Shown piece after piece: positions 25,105 to 34,631 of a DNA stretch of 64,000 nucleotides (its first letter is position 1; every line of letters begins with the position of its first letter). Under the pieces are notes generated by a model that was given only the letters and a program-made list of their open reading frames with translations, was not told where the DNA came from and did not search any database. The position numbers were made by a program, and so were the translations under genes. Source of the stretch: Fermentibacter sp964564435 (GTDB lineage Bacteria; Fermentibacterota; Fermentibacteria; Fermentibacterales; Fermentibacteraceae); the NCBI GenBank assembly GCA_964564435.1, contig CAZMAT010000002.1:186001-250000 (forward strand), given 5' to 3'.

Positions 25105-26799
25105 TTGTCTGCTCGCGCCGACGGCTATTCTGAACTCGTCGAACTGGGCTTCCGCAGCGGCCTGGAGACCCACCAGCAGCTCGCCACGCCCAACAAGCTC
25201 TTCTGCCGCTGCCCGGCATCCATCAGGAACGACGCCCCCGACTCCGAACTCCTCCGCCACATGAGACCGACCCTCAGCGAATTCGGTGAGTACGACGGCA
25301 CGGCCCTCATGGAGTTCAAGACAAGGAAGCAGGTCCACTACCTGCTCTACAACAGCAGCGTCTGCACCTACGAGATGGACGACACTCCCCCCTTCAAGGC
25401 CGACCCCGAAGCCGTGGAATCCGCCCTCGAGATCGCCATGATGTTCGGGATGTCGCTGGTCGATGAAATCCACATCACGAGGAAGCAGTACCTCGACGGC
25501 AGCATCCCTACCGGATTCCAGCGCACCGCTATAGTCGGCGTGAACGGAAGCGTTCCATTCCTCGGCAGGACTCTCGGCTTCTTCCAGTTGAGCCTCGAGG
25601 AGGATGCCTGCCGCGAGGTAGACGACGTCGGACACCACGTCTACTACCGCACCGACCGCCTTTCGATCCCCCTCGTCGAGTCGGTGACGAGGCCCGAGTT
25701 CTACACGCCTGCGGAGGCCGCTCTCGGAGCCGCCCTCGTGGGCGATGTCATGCGCTCGACGCGCAGGGTCAGGAGAGGCATAGGCTCGGTGAGGCAGGAC
25801 GTGAACGTCTCGATCCGGGGCGGCACCAGGATAGAGATCAAGGGTGTCCCGCGGATCGGCATGATCGAGGCTCTCTGCGCCACGGAAGCCTACAGGCAGA
25901 AGGGTCTCCTCGACCTGAGGGCGGCTCTCCCCGGCTCTGGCGCGGACAAGGGTTTCTACAACGCATCCCCTGTCTTCCTCGACCCCGCCGCCATCTCGGT
26001 GTCCGGCCTGGGAACCCTGAACGCGGGAGAATCTGCAGCGGTGCAGGTCCTGCCTGGATTCGCCCCCTTCATACACTGGCCGCTCCAGCCCGGACTGGAC
26101 TTCCTCGACGAGATCGACGGCAGGATAAGGGTCATCGCCTGCCTCGAGCGCCGTCCATGCGTCTCGGAGGCTCCCGAAGCCCTTCGCGCCGCACTGGGCG
26201 TCACCGATCCCGGAGATGCCGTGCTCCTCTTCGCCGGCCCCCAGGAGGACCTCGTGACAGCATCCCAGGAGACGATCATCCGTGTCAGGGAGGCCTTCGA
26301 CGGAGTCCCGTCAGAGACCAGGCAGGCCCTCGCCGGCGGCAGGACGACATTCGAACGGATACTTCCCGGGCCGGACCGCATGTATCCCGACACCGACCTC
26401 CCGCCGGAACCCGTCTCGGACGAGCTCCGCGCCAGGATCATGGCCAGGCTGAAGCCCCGCCCGTGGGAGCGCAGGGAGTCGTATGCAGCCCTGGGCGTGC
26501 CGGACCAGCTGGCCGGAAGGCTCATCAACTGGGAGTCGGCGGACCTCTTCGACACGGTGAGGCCCCGGGTCGGCTGGCCCGCTCCGGCGCTCGCCTGGCT
26601 CCTGACCGACAGGCGCAGGGGTTCGAGGAGAGCCGGGGCCGACTGGTCCGGCATCGGCGAAAACGGCATCGCCGAAGCCCTCGAGGAGTGCTTCGTGAAG
26701 GGCATCTCCCTCAAGGGCTCCGCCAGGGTCCTGGACGCGATGTCCCGTGCGGCCGGGCTCACAGCGGCTGAGGCGATGGAGGCCGAGGCTTCCCGCTGA
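25105..26799 (+). CDS. gatE: Glu-tRNA(Gln) amidotransferase subunit E (archaeal-type GatE)
   Basis: 564 residues. The N-terminus LGFRSGLETHQQLATPNKLFC, LRPTLSEFGEYDGTALMEF, DGSIPTGFQRTAI and QDVNVSIRGGTRIEIKGV follow GatE rather than bacterial GatB. Later come GVPSETRQALAGGRTTFERILPG and RMYPDTDLPPEPVS, also GatE hallmarks, and a YqeY-like helical tail. GatE is the tRNA-recognition and kinase/transamidation half of the GatDE complex that converts Glu-tRNA(Gln) to Gln-tRNA(Gln). It is shorter than typical archaeal GatE (~620), mainly in the AspRS-insert region. No gatD is adjacent. TTG start with GGAAGGAG 7 bases upstream. It is a lone plus-strand gene in a minus-strand region. Confidence 0.88.
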   Translation: MSARADGYSELVELGFRSGLETHQQLATPNKLFCRCPASIRNDAPDSELLRHMRPTLSEFGEYDGTALMEFKTRKQVHYLLYNSSVCTYEMDDTPPFKADPEAVESALEIAMMFGMSLVDEIHITRKQYLDGSIPTGFQRTAIVGVNGSVPFLGRTLGFFQLSLEEDACREVDDVGHHVYYRTDRLSIPLVESVTRPEFYTPAEAALGAALVGDVMRSTRRVRRGIGSVRQDVNVSIRGGTRIEIKGVPRIGMIEALCATEAYRQKGLLDLRAALPGSGADKGFYNASPVFLDPAAISVSGLGTLNAGESAAVQVLPGFAPFIHWPLQPGLDFLDEIDGRIRVIACLERRPCVSEAPEALRAALGVTDPGDAVLLFAGPQEDLVTASQETIIRVREAFDGVPSETRQALAGGRTTFERILPGPDRMYPDTDLPPEPVSDELRARIMARLKPRPWERRESYAALGVPDQLAGRLINWESADLFDTVRPRVGWPAPALAWLLTDRRRGSRRAGADWSGIGENGIAEALEECFVKGISLKGSARVLDAMSRAAGLTAAEAMEAEASR

Positions 26800-26808
26800 C
26801 GCTCCCGC

Positions 26809-28089
26809 TCAGCCCTTGGACAGCCCCAGATCCCTGATCTTGCTCGAGAGAGTCTGCCTGCTGACTCCGAGCCTGCGTGCGGCCTCGGTCCTGTTCCACC
26901 CGCACTCCTCGAGAGCCGCGAGCAGCAAGGCCCTCTCGGCCTCGCGGGCAGCCCTCGAGGATGCATCCAGCAGTCCTCCGGCCGCTCTCACCGTCTCGGG
27001 GATCTCCAGGTCCGCTCTTTCCATCTCCCTCCCCGCGGCGAGTGCACAGGCCCTGTGGATGATGCTCCGCAGCTCCCTTACGTTCCCCGGCCAGCCGTAG
27101 CCTTCCAGCGCGTCGACTGCCCCGGGCGGCAGCAGGCATCCGGGCCTCCCCGCCTCGGCCAGGAAGTGCGCGGCGAGCGGAACGATGTCACATCTCCTGT
27201 CACGCAGCGGCGGGATCGAGACGGGGAACTCCGAGAGCCTGAAGAAGAGGTCGGGCCTGTAGCGGCCGCACGCCGCCTCGGCAGCCAGGTCCCTGTTGCT
27301 TGCCGAGACGATCCTCACGTCCACCTTCCTCTGGACGGAGCCACCCACCCTGGTGAAGGTCCGTTCCTGCAGAACCCTCAGCAGCTTCCCCTGCAGGGCG
27401 GGTGCAAGGTCTCCCACCTCGTCGAGGAAGATCGTGCCCCCGTCCGCCAGCTCGAACCTGCCTGGCCTGGGCGAATCGGCGCCCGTGTAGGCGCCCTTCT
27501 CGGCTCCGAACAGCTCGCTCTCGAGGAGCTCCGACGGGATCGCCGCGCAGTTCACCGGTATGAACGGGCCGCCGGCCCTCTCGCTCATGTCGTGGATCCT
27601 CCTGGCCAGCAGCTCCTTCCCCGTTCCGCTCTCGCCGAGCACGAGTACGTTCAGGCTGCTCGCGGATGCCTTTGCTGCCCTGTCGAGAGCATCCAGGAAC
27701 CCCCTGTCGGAACCCACCATGCGGCCGGGCGAACCGGGTGAGAGGCCGGCGAGGAGAGCCGTCAGGTTCGACAGTTCGAACGGCTTGGTGATGAAGTCCC
27801 TCGCACCGAGCTTCATCGCCCTGACGGCCAGGTCGATCGTGCCGAAAGCCGTCATGAGGATCACGGGTGTACCCGGCCTGTGGGTGGCGAATGCCGACAG
27901 GACATCCAGCCCGTCGGCACCGGGAAGGCAGACGTCGCACAGAACGGCGTCGAAGGAGGCTCCGGGCGCGAGCGAAACCGCTTCGAGGCCGTCGGCGACG
28001 GCCGTGACCGCCCAGCCGTCCTCGGCGAGTGCCGCCGTCAGCATCGAGCGCATGCCCCTCTTGTCCTCCACCAGCAGTATCGACCTCAT
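26809..28089 (-). CDS. NtrC-type sigma54-dependent response regulator
   Basis: 426 residues. The receiver domain (1-115) has the acidic pair in LLVEDK and phosphoacceptor Asp52 in CDVCLPG, plus Lys102. The AAA+ domain (~123-345) has Walker A LGESGTGKE, the sigma54-contact loop GAYTGA (Phe replaced by Tyr, an allowed variant), FLDEVGDL and GYGWPGNVREL. The C-terminal Fis-like helix-turn-helix (~385-423) ends RLGVSRQTLSSKIRDLGL. ATG 28089 overlaps the sensor kinase stop as ATGA. It converges on gatE with only 9 bases between stops. Confidence 0.95.
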   Translation of the reverse strand: MRSILLVEDKRGMRSMLTAALAEDGWAVTAVADGLEAVSLAPGASFDAVLCDVCLPGADGLDVLSAFATHRPGTPVILMTAFGTIDLAVRAMKLGARDFITKPFELSNLTALLAGLSPGSPGRMVGSDRGFLDALDRAAKASASSLNVLVLGESGTGKELLARRIHDMSERAGGPFIPVNCAAIPSELLESELFGAEKGAYTGADSPRPGRFELADGGTIFLDEVGDLAPALQGKLLRVLQERTFTRVGGSVQRKVDVRIVSASNRDLAAEAACGRYRPDLFFRLSEFPVSIPPLRDRRCDIVPLAAHFLAEAGRPGCLLPPGAVDALEGYGWPGNVRELRSIIHRACALAAGREMERADLEIPETVRAAGGLLDASSRAAREAERALLLAALEECGWNRTEAARRLGVSRQTLSSKIRDLGLSKG

Positions 28090-29720
28090 CGCGCCTCCCG
28101 AAGAGGAAGCATAACTACGAACACGGCTCCCCCGCCCTCCCGGGCGCACGCCCTGAGATCCCCTCCGAACGACAGAGCGATCCTCTTCGCCAGCGTCAGC
28201 CCCATCCCCATGTGGCCCTGGTCGCCCCTGGTCGAGAAGAACGGCTTGAGTACGACGGAGGGATCGGGAGGCAGGCCGTGTCCGCGGTCGGACACCGTGA
28301 TCGTCAGCCATCCCTCCCCGGATTCGAACGAGAGTTCGATCATGCCTGATGGATCGGCATCCCGTGCGTTCCGGAGGAGGTTTACCACGGCCTTCTCGAG
28401 CAGGGCCGGATCGGCCGCGACCGAACCGGTCGGATCCGTGGCCCGGACGTCGACGGGGCCCTGGATCTGCGAGGCCCACGCGCGAGCAGCCCTGACCAGG
28501 TCCGAAGCCTGCATCGCGACCGGGGAACCGGACCCTGCGGAAGACATCATCTTGAAGGACCCGATCATCTTCAGGGCCGAATCCACTTCGGCCCGCGCCT
28601 CCCCGATGAGTTCGAGCGCCCTGGGATCGTCCCTGCCCCTTGCGAGCAGGTCTATGAAGCCCGAGAGGGCGCACAGGGTGTTGCCCATCTCGTGAGCGAT
28701 GCCGGCGGACGCGGTGCCCAGCCCTGCCATCGCAGCCTCCTCGGCGAGGCGCCTCTCCAAGGTCCTCACACCGCTCAGGTCGGTCGCGAGCACGGCCGTC
28801 ATGCCTCCTGGAGAACGGCTCACCGATACGGAGAACACCTTCTCCCCTCCGTCCTCCTCGACGGTCCGTTCCGAGAGGCATGTTCCTCCCTCTCCCGCGG
28901 CGAGCATCTCCGAGACCACCGACCCGAGCGCGGTCCTGTCCTTCGGGAACGGCTTCCCGCGGTCCTCCTGCACGATGCCGAACAGCTCCTCGGCGGCGGC
29001 GTTGAAGGCCATGAGCCCGCCCTCGGGGTCGATCGCACAGACCGGGGAGCCGACCGCCGACGTCATGGCGGAGACGCCGGCCTCTGCGATGTCAGCCCTC
29101 TCCTCTGCCTTCGATCTGAGGGCATCCAGCTCGGAATCCCTCTGCGCAAGCATGTCCACGAGCCTGGAGAAGGATGCGCGAGCCGAGACGGCGCTCGTCG
29201 AATCCCCCGCGCCAGACCTTCCGGCGTCGGCAAGAAGTCCTCTGAGGGGGGCGGTCAGATTCCTGGAGACGTAGGAAGGCGACAGGAGGGCGAGCAGGAC
29301 GAGCACCGCGGCGATCGCCCCGAGCAGGGGGCCGAGGCCTTCCCACGCTTCTCCGCCTGCCGGAGGGATGCGCACGGCCACTGTCGAGCCCCCGGGAGCC
29401 GCGCTGCTGAACCAATCACCGCCCTCGGGATTGTTCTCACCCGGCCCGAGGAGCAGGGCCTCCTCCGCTATACCTGCTATCTCGTACCTTCTGAAGAGGC
29501 CGGCCAGGGCCTCGGGTGACGGGCTGTCGCCGAGGCCGGACGCGAGTGCCTCCGCCACGAGGGATCCCCTGCCGCGCCTCTCGTACTCGAGCCTCCTGCC
29601 CTGGAGCATGACTACGAGGAATGACACGAGAGCCGCGAGTGCGGCGGCCCCGAGGGCGAGCCCGAGCAGCAGTTCCACGCCGACCATGAACCTGCGCCCG
29701 CCTGTGCGGTTCGTGATCAT
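28086..29720 (-). CDS. NtrB-type sensor histidine kinase with PAS domain
   Basis: 544 residues. TM helices at ~12-38 and ~130-150 flank a small extracytoplasmic sensor domain. A HAMP-like linker, a PAS domain (~212-315), the phosphoacceptor His343 in AGIAHEMGNTLCALSGF, and the ATPase boxes (NLLRNARDADPSG; SDRGHGLPPD; MGMGLTLAKRIAL) follow. Both ends are coupled: ATGA with the GT2 gene upstream and ATGA with the NtrC-type regulator downstream. It is the cognate partner of that regulator, with the pair embedded at the end of the glycan operon. The signal is unknown. Confidence 0.93.
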   Translation of the reverse strand: MITNRTGGRRFMVGVELLLGLALGAAALAALVSFLVVMLQGRRLEYERRGRGSLVAEALASGLGDSPSPEALAGLFRRYEIAGIAEEALLLGPGENNPEGGDWFSSAAPGGSTVAVRIPPAGGEAWEGLGPLLGAIAAVLVLLALLSPSYVSRNLTAPLRGLLADAGRSGAGDSTSAVSARASFSRLVDMLAQRDSELDALRSKAEERADIAEAGVSAMTSAVGSPVCAIDPEGGLMAFNAAAEELFGIVQEDRGKPFPKDRTALGSVVSEMLAAGEGGTCLSERTVEEDGGEKVFSVSVSRSPGGMTAVLATDLSGVRTLERRLAEEAAMAGLGTASAGIAHEMGNTLCALSGFIDLLARGRDDPRALELIGEARAEVDSALKMIGSFKMMSSAGSGSPVAMQASDLVRAARAWASQIQGPVDVRATDPTGSVAADPALLEKAVVNLLRNARDADPSGMIELSFESGEGWLTITVSDRGHGLPPDPSVVLKPFFSTRGDQGHMGMGLTLAKRIALSFGGDLRACAREGGGAVFVVMLPLREAR

Positions 29721-30535
29721 CGGGCCCGGGCCCTCCTCCACTTCAGGTAGTCCAGCCATCCCGCGACGAATTCGGTCCTTCCGCGTGCGAGCGACGAAGC
29801 GGCGTGGAACGGCAGGTAGGCGGCAGTCTCCATCCTCCTGCCCCGGAAATGCGCATCCATCAGGATGAACCGGTTCCTCTCCCGCATCCTCCTCATCGCG
29901 GAACCGTGGCCCGCGCTCGCGGCATGCCTGTGGATGACCGAGAAGCGGTCGGCCCTCCGGATCTCCATCCCGGCGGCCGAGGCCCTGAGACCGAGATCCA
30001 CGTCCTCCCAGTACATGGGGGCATATCTGGTGTCCAGCCCTCCCAGGATGCTCCACGGCCCGGTCCTGAACATCGAGCAGGCTCCGGAGGGGTAGGGCGT
30101 GCCGGAGCCCATGACAGTCCTCGCGAGGCCGTGCCTGTACTCGCATCCCAGGAGGCTCTCGTCGTCGCTGCCCCTTGCGATGCGGGGCATGACCGCCAGG
30201 ACGCCCTCGGGGGATGACTCCAGTGCGTCGGCAAGCCCGCTTATGGATCCCGGGGAGACGATCACGTCGTTGTTGAGCAGGAGAAGCAGCCCGTCCCCCG
30301 CGAGAGCGGCTCCGGTGTTGACGGAGTGGCAGAATCCGCGCGGGCCTGCGTTCGTGACGAACCGGACCCCCGGGAAGAGGCCGGGGCCCGAGTCGACCGT
30401 CCCGTCGGAGGATCCGTCGTCGACCACGACCACTGCCAGGTCGACGTCTGTTCCGACATCCAGGAGCGGAGGGATGCATTCCTCGAGCAGATGGAGCCCG
30501 TTCCAGGAAGGGATGACCGCGGTGACCCGGGTCAT
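29717..30535 (-). CDS. GT2 glycosyltransferase
   Basis: 272 residues, GT-A fold: VTAVIPSWNGLHLLEECIPPL, VVVDDGSSDGTVD (first Asp motif), LLLLLNNDVIV (DxD-equivalent), and the acceptor region MYWEDVDLGLRA (ED motif). Rhamnosyl-type GT2s of O-antigen synthesis share this layout. It overlaps the membrane protein gene upstream and the sensor kinase downstream by 4 bases each. Confidence 0.9.
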   Translation of the reverse strand: MTRVTAVIPSWNGLHLLEECIPPLLDVGTDVDLAVVVVDDGSSDGTVDSGPGLFPGVRFVTNAGPRGFCHSVNTGAALAGDGLLLLLNNDVIVSPGSISGLADALESSPEGVLAVMPRIARGSDDESLLGCEYRHGLARTVMGSGTPYPSGACSMFRTGPWSILGGLDTRYAPMYWEDVDLGLRASAAGMEIRRADRFSVIHRHAASAGHGSAMRRMRERNRFILMDAHFRGRRMETAAYLPFHAASSLARGRTEFVAGWLDYLKWRRARAR

Positions 30536-32655
30536 GGTCTCGTTATCCTCACCCTGTCGAGGAAGATCCCCTCGCCGGGCGGATAGGATCCTTGCGGCGA
30601 GAGGATCAGCACTCCGGCCCCGCCTTCAGAGGGCATGTCCAGAACGATCAGTGTGTCCCCGGCGTTTCCGGGGGAAGGCGGCGGAGCCTGGCCCTCCCTC
30701 ACCCGTCCGATCCAGTCAGGGAGCGGCTGCTGGGGGGTAGCCACCACGGACAGGGCGGACCAGTCACCGAGCCGGGCGGCCAGCACGGGCGGCTCCGCCC
30801 TGGAGGTGAACCCCCTCAGCTCGAGTTCCACCCTGATCGAATCGCCTTCACCGGGTTCCACGGGCAGCAGCACCGCGTCTCCGGCTTCACCCAGCCTGAG
30901 GAGCCTCTCCCTCGACCCGGGCCAGGCCATCCTCTCGGGTGGGTCCTGCGAGATTGGATACAGGGAGCAGCCTATCCGGTAGTCGGGAGACAGGTCCTCC
31001 GCCTCGTAGACGCCGCGGGTCGAGGCGGCGAGCGCGGCTGCGGCAGGAACAGCCAGCGCCGCCAGGACAAGGGCCGCCCCGTTCCTCCTCGCGAGCAGGA
31101 GGATCGAGAGGAGGACCCAGAACGCGAACCAGTAAGCGGTCACGATCGCAACGGGCCTCACCATCGAAGGGAGGGCCAGGCACAGGTTGCCGGGCAGGCC
31201 CCGGCCCAGGATGTCGAAGAATGCGTCGCAGCCGTCGAGGTGGTTGAACCGCAGGCCCGGCACGGCTATGTACATTGCGGAGGCGAGGATCGACATCGCG
31301 AGGAGAGGCCGCGGGATGCCGCGGAGGCTGGCGGCGGAAGCGGCCAGCGGCATGAGGGCGATGAAGAACCGCCCGGCCGGAGTCGGCATGGAGTGCCACT
31401 CCGTGGGGGTCCATATGGCCAGGCCGGCGAGGTAGAGCGCACCCGACACGAGCAGTGCCCGCCCGGCGGGAGTCTTCGCCCTCGCGAGCGCAACGGTTCC
31501 AGGGACCGCGGCTGTCAGCCACGGAGCCCTCCAGAGGAGCCCGGCCTCCTGGTCGACCATGGCGAAGACCGGCAGCCGGAGCAGGTCCGATCCCGAGGAA
31601 ACGGTGCGGTTCCAGAGCGTGCTCAGGAATTCGACGTTCCCGTATCTCACCCAGAAGATCCTGCCTCCGAGAACGAACCGATCCACCGCCAGGGCGACGG
31701 CGGTGAGCGCGATCAGCGCGAGCGCCGTCCTTGCCGGACCCATGCCCTTCCTGCCTGCGAGCGCGGCGATCACCAGGCCCGCTCCGAGCGGGGCGAATCT
31801 CAGCTTCAGGGCTGCCAGGGCCAGGGCGGCTGCGAGGGCAGTCAGGAGAGGTCTCCTGCCGCCTGCTCCGACGGCTCCGGCGGCCACCAGCCCAGCCGCC
31901 GCCCAGTCGGCGTATGCAAGCCCCGCACAGGCAGCCCCGGGAAGGAGAAGAAGGGCCGCTGCCCCAGCCATTGCTCCATCCTTCGATCCGGCCGCCCCTG
32001 CGCATCTCCCTGCGAGCCAGGCGGCCAGAATCGAGACGATCAGGGGCAGGAGCCTGTACCCCGGCATCCCGAGCCACAGGCCCGGGACGAGGAGGAGGGA
32101 GAAAAGTGGCTGCTGATGGCTGATCCCGGCGACGGGGGCTCCCGCCTCGGGGGATACGGAAGCCCACCTGTCGATCTGCCTGAGGTTGTCCGAGACGTCC
32201 GTGTCGCCGTCGCAGAATATGCTCTCGCAGAGTGCGGCGTTCAGGGGTTCGTCGCCCGTGAACGGGACGGACAGGAGGATGAGCGGCGCCACTGGCATGA
32301 CGGCGAACAAGGCATGCCGGCCGCCCCTCCGGAATGCACGCATCATGGCCGGGAACACGCCTGCCGTCATGGATGCCATCGAGACGGCTGCCGCGAGATC
32401 CGAGAGCGCCCAGAAGAAGCCCGTCGCCGCCGAGACGACGAGCGCTGCCGCGCCTGCCCTGCCCGGTCCCTCGTGAGGGGATACGAAACCTGCCAGGAGC
32501 CATGCCAGCGGGATCAGCCGCCCTGCGAGCCCCGGGTCGGGCATGCCCGCGATCCGCCAGAACAGGAACAGGAAGACGGCACCCGCGGCATGGGTGGCGA
32601 GCCCGCCGGGGATCATCCTCTTCAGGGCGGCGATGTCAGGAGTCCGCACGGGCAT
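30532..32655 (-). CDS. Polytopic GT-C-type membrane protein
   Basis: 707 residues, about a dozen hydrophobic helices to residue ~560. The first long loop has PFTGDEPLNAALCESIFCDGDTDVSDN and, further on, SHQQPLFSLLLVPG, a pattern of GT-C membrane glycosyltransferases (acidic pair, then Q-x-P). The C-terminal ~150 residues are a periplasmic beta-rich domain (SIRVELELRGFTSRAEPPVLAARL). It likely uses a polyprenyl-phosphate sugar. Embedded in the glycan operon, overlapping both neighbours. Confidence 0.7.
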   Translation of the reverse strand: MPVRTPDIAALKRMIPGGLATHAAGAVFLFLFWRIAGMPDPGLAGRLIPLAWLLAGFVSPHEGPGRAGAAALVVSAATGFFWALSDLAAAVSMASMTAGVFPAMMRAFRRGGRHALFAVMPVAPLILLSVPFTGDEPLNAALCESIFCDGDTDVSDNLRQIDRWASVSPEAGAPVAGISHQQPLFSLLLVPGLWLGMPGYRLLPLIVSILAAWLAGRCAGAAGSKDGAMAGAAALLLLPGAACAGLAYADWAAAGLVAAGAVGAGGRRPLLTALAAALALAALKLRFAPLGAGLVIAALAGRKGMGPARTALALIALTAVALAVDRFVLGGRIFWVRYGNVEFLSTLWNRTVSSGSDLLRLPVFAMVDQEAGLLWRAPWLTAAVPGTVALARAKTPAGRALLVSGALYLAGLAIWTPTEWHSMPTPAGRFFIALMPLAASAASLRGIPRPLLAMSILASAMYIAVPGLRFNHLDGCDAFFDILGRGLPGNLCLALPSMVRPVAIVTAYWFAFWVLLSILLLARRNGAALVLAALAVPAAAALAASTRGVYEAEDLSPDYRIGCSLYPISQDPPERMAWPGSRERLLRLGEAGDAVLLPVEPGEGDSIRVELELRGFTSRAEPPVLAARLGDWSALSVVATPQQPLPDWIGRVREGQAPPPSPGNAGDTLIVLDMPSEGGAGVLILSPQGSYPPGEGIFLDRVRITRP

Positions 32656-33427
32656 GCGCCTCCAGGACGTGTATCACCGGGTGCTCGAAGGGCCGGTATC
32701 TCCGGGCCATGCGGATCTCGACGATGCCCCCGTCCAGGGGCAGATCGAAGACGCTCCTCCCCGGCGGGATGGAGAACACCCCCTCGGATGCGAAGACCAG
32801 TCCGACCGGCATGGAATCCCTGACTCCACCGGCTTCCAGGACCAGGTCTACCGTCCCGCCCTCCATGCCTGGAGTGCGCAGCAGCGCGACGGGCCTGGAT
32901 CCGTCGAGGTGGAACCTCTCCCAGGAGATGCCGGGACCGTTCATGGTCTCCTGGATGACGATCTCGGCCTCGGAGCCGGGACGGGGAGGGCCTTCCACGA
33001 GCATCGCGAGCGCCACTCCGGCGAGGATCGCCAGGGTCCTCGCCTGCCTCGAGCCGGAAAACGCCGACAGGACCGCCGCGGAACTCGCGACTGCCACAGC
33101 CGTCGAAGCCGAGCCCTGGAACGCCGGGGGGATCGAGAGGGCAAGGAGGGCTCTCGTAATGAACCCTGTCCCGGAGGCGATCCCGAGGAATGCCGCAGCC
33201 GCGGTCAGCCATCCCGCTGCCTGCGGGAGGGATGCTCCGGCGGAGACCAGCAGGAGGCATGCTGCCCTGGCGATCCCGCCCCGTTCGATCGAAGCGGCTC
33301 CGGAGGCGGCCAGGAGGAGCGATGCTGCAGTCCAGGGCCGGCCTCCGGCCGCCATGTGGAGCGCGGCGGCTCCCAGGCCCCAGGCGGCGCACCGGAGGAT
33401 CGCTGCGATGTCAGCCCGTCTGCTCAT
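32636..33427 (-). CDS. Membrane protein with periplasmic beta domain
   Basis: 263 residues. Residues 1-145 are short, Ala-rich hydrophobic helices (five or six). The C-terminal ~110 residues are a soluble beta-rich domain (SEAEIVIQETMNGPGISWERF; VRDSMPVGLVFASEGVFSIPPG). No family recognised. It overlaps the GT2 gene by 17 bases and the GT-C gene by 20. Probably an accessory factor of the same glycan. Confidence 0.65.
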   Translation of the reverse strand: MSRRADIAAILRCAAWGLGAAALHMAAGGRPWTAASLLLAASGAASIERGGIARAACLLLVSAGASLPQAAGWLTAAAAFLGIASGTGFITRALLALSIPPAFQGSASTAVAVASSAAVLSAFSGSRQARTLAILAGVALAMLVEGPPRPGSEAEIVIQETMNGPGISWERFHLDGSRPVALLRTPGMEGGTVDLVLEAGGVRDSMPVGLVFASEGVFSIPPGRSVFDLPLDGGIVEIRMARRYRPFEHPVIHVLEAHARADS

Positions 33428-34631
33428 CCACCCTCATCCCGGATATCACGATGACCGCATCCCTGTCATCCGCGGCGAGGCAGTGCCTCCCAGGCCCGAG
33501 TATGAACGAGAAGCGGCTCCCGCGCGAATCTGTCCGGAAGGCTGCGCCGGGTTCGCTTCCGCTGAAGAGCCTGCCGGTCACCGGGCCGCCGAGCGATTCC
33601 ATGTCCACCGTCAGCCTGCATCCCGAACCGGCGGTGAAGGCCCCGTATCCGTGCATGGCATGTCCGGAGACCCAGCCCGGCCCGGAGACGATGATCCCTG
33701 CGGGATCGAGCCGGAAGGGACGCGGGCTCCTCTCCGGGGGCAGTTCCGATGGAGGCTTCGACGAGGGTTCGAACACCTCCCCCGTCCTGCCGGCGTTCTC
33801 GGCCGCGATGGCGGCGACCCTCCTCAGGAAAGCCGGCAGCCCGGTCCTCATGGCGGCAAGCGAGCGGATCTCGCGAGCCAGGAGGGTCATCCTCGCCCGG
33901 CCCGGGTCGCGCCCGTACTTCATGGCGAGCCTGCATGCCGAGCGGACCTCCCACACCCCTGCCGACGCCCGGCTGCTGGAGACTCCGACCATGTGCTGCG
34001 CCTGCGCTTCGGGCAGCACGTCGAGGCTCCAGCCCCGGAAGCGCGCCCTGATGCAGAGGTCCACGTCCTCGAAGTACATGAAGAAGCCCGGATCGAACCC
34101 CGAGAGGGACGAGAGAACGTCAGTCCTCCAGAGCGATACCGCCGCTGTCGCCCCCGCCCCCCGGACAGGCCCCCCCCCCGGCCCCGGCTCGAATCTCATG
34201 AAGCCGAGGTCGTAGCCCTCGTACATCTCCGTGATGCCCATCCCCCGGCTCGCAGTCACCTCGGGCCAGCCCCAGGCCCTGATGAGAGGCTGGACCGCCG
34301 CCGTGCCCGGGTTCGCATCGAGCCAGCGCTCGAGCAGTCCGAGGGACCCGGCGTCGATGCGCGCATCGTGGTTGAGCAGCAGCGTATAGGGCGTGTCCAC
34401 CCTCGACAGCCCGAGGTTGCATGCGCTTCCGAACCCGCGGTTCTCTCCCGACGAGATTACGCGGATGTCCGGCATGAGCCTGCCCAGGAGATCCACGGTG
34501 CCGTCACGGGAGTCGCTGTCCACCACCACCGCCCCGCAGAGGCCCGCGAGCGAGCCCAGGGTCGAGGCCAGCTCTCCCGCCACCTTCGAGGAGTTGTACG
34601 TGACGACGACGGCCGTGGTCGACCTGCTCAC
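33411..34631 (-). CDS. GT2 glycosyltransferase (rhamnosyltransferase-like) with C-terminal extension
   Basis: 406 residues from the GTG at 34631, whose GTGA overlaps the stop of the upstream GT4; this matches the coupling used throughout the operon (an ATG at 34658 is an alternative). The GT-A domain shows TAVVVTYNSSKVAGEL, AVVVDSDSRDGTVD, ENRGFGSACNLGL, LLLNHDARI and FFMYFEDVDLCIRAR, typical of WbbL-like rhamnosyltransferases. About 120 extra residues at the C-terminus form an unrecognised beta-rich domain (GYGAFTAGSGCRLTVDMESL). Confidence 0.88.
   Translation of the reverse strand: MSRSTTAVVVTYNSSKVAGELASTLGSLAGLCGAVVVDSDSRDGTVDLLGRLMPDIRVISSGENRGFGSACNLGLSRVDTPYTLLLNHDARIDAGSLGLLERWLDANPGTAAVQPLIRAWGWPEVTASRGMGITEMYEGYDLGFMRFEPGPGGGPVRGAGATAAVSLWRTDVLSSLSGFDPGFFMYFEDVDLCIRARFRGWSLDVLPEAQAQHMVGVSSSRASAGVWEVRSACRLAMKYGRDPGRARMTLLAREIRSLAAMRTGLPAFLRRVAAIAAENAGRTGEVFEPSSKPPSELPPERSPRPFRLDPAGIIVSGPGWVSGHAMHGYGAFTAGSGCRLTVDMESLGGPVTGRLFSGSEPGAAFRTDSRGSRFSFILGPGRHCLAADDRDAVIVISGMRVDEQTG

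Noticed and set aside
29721..30479. N-terminal extension of the sensor kinase
   Set aside because: It lies in a shadow frame of the GT2 gene; the ATGA overlap gives the natural start.
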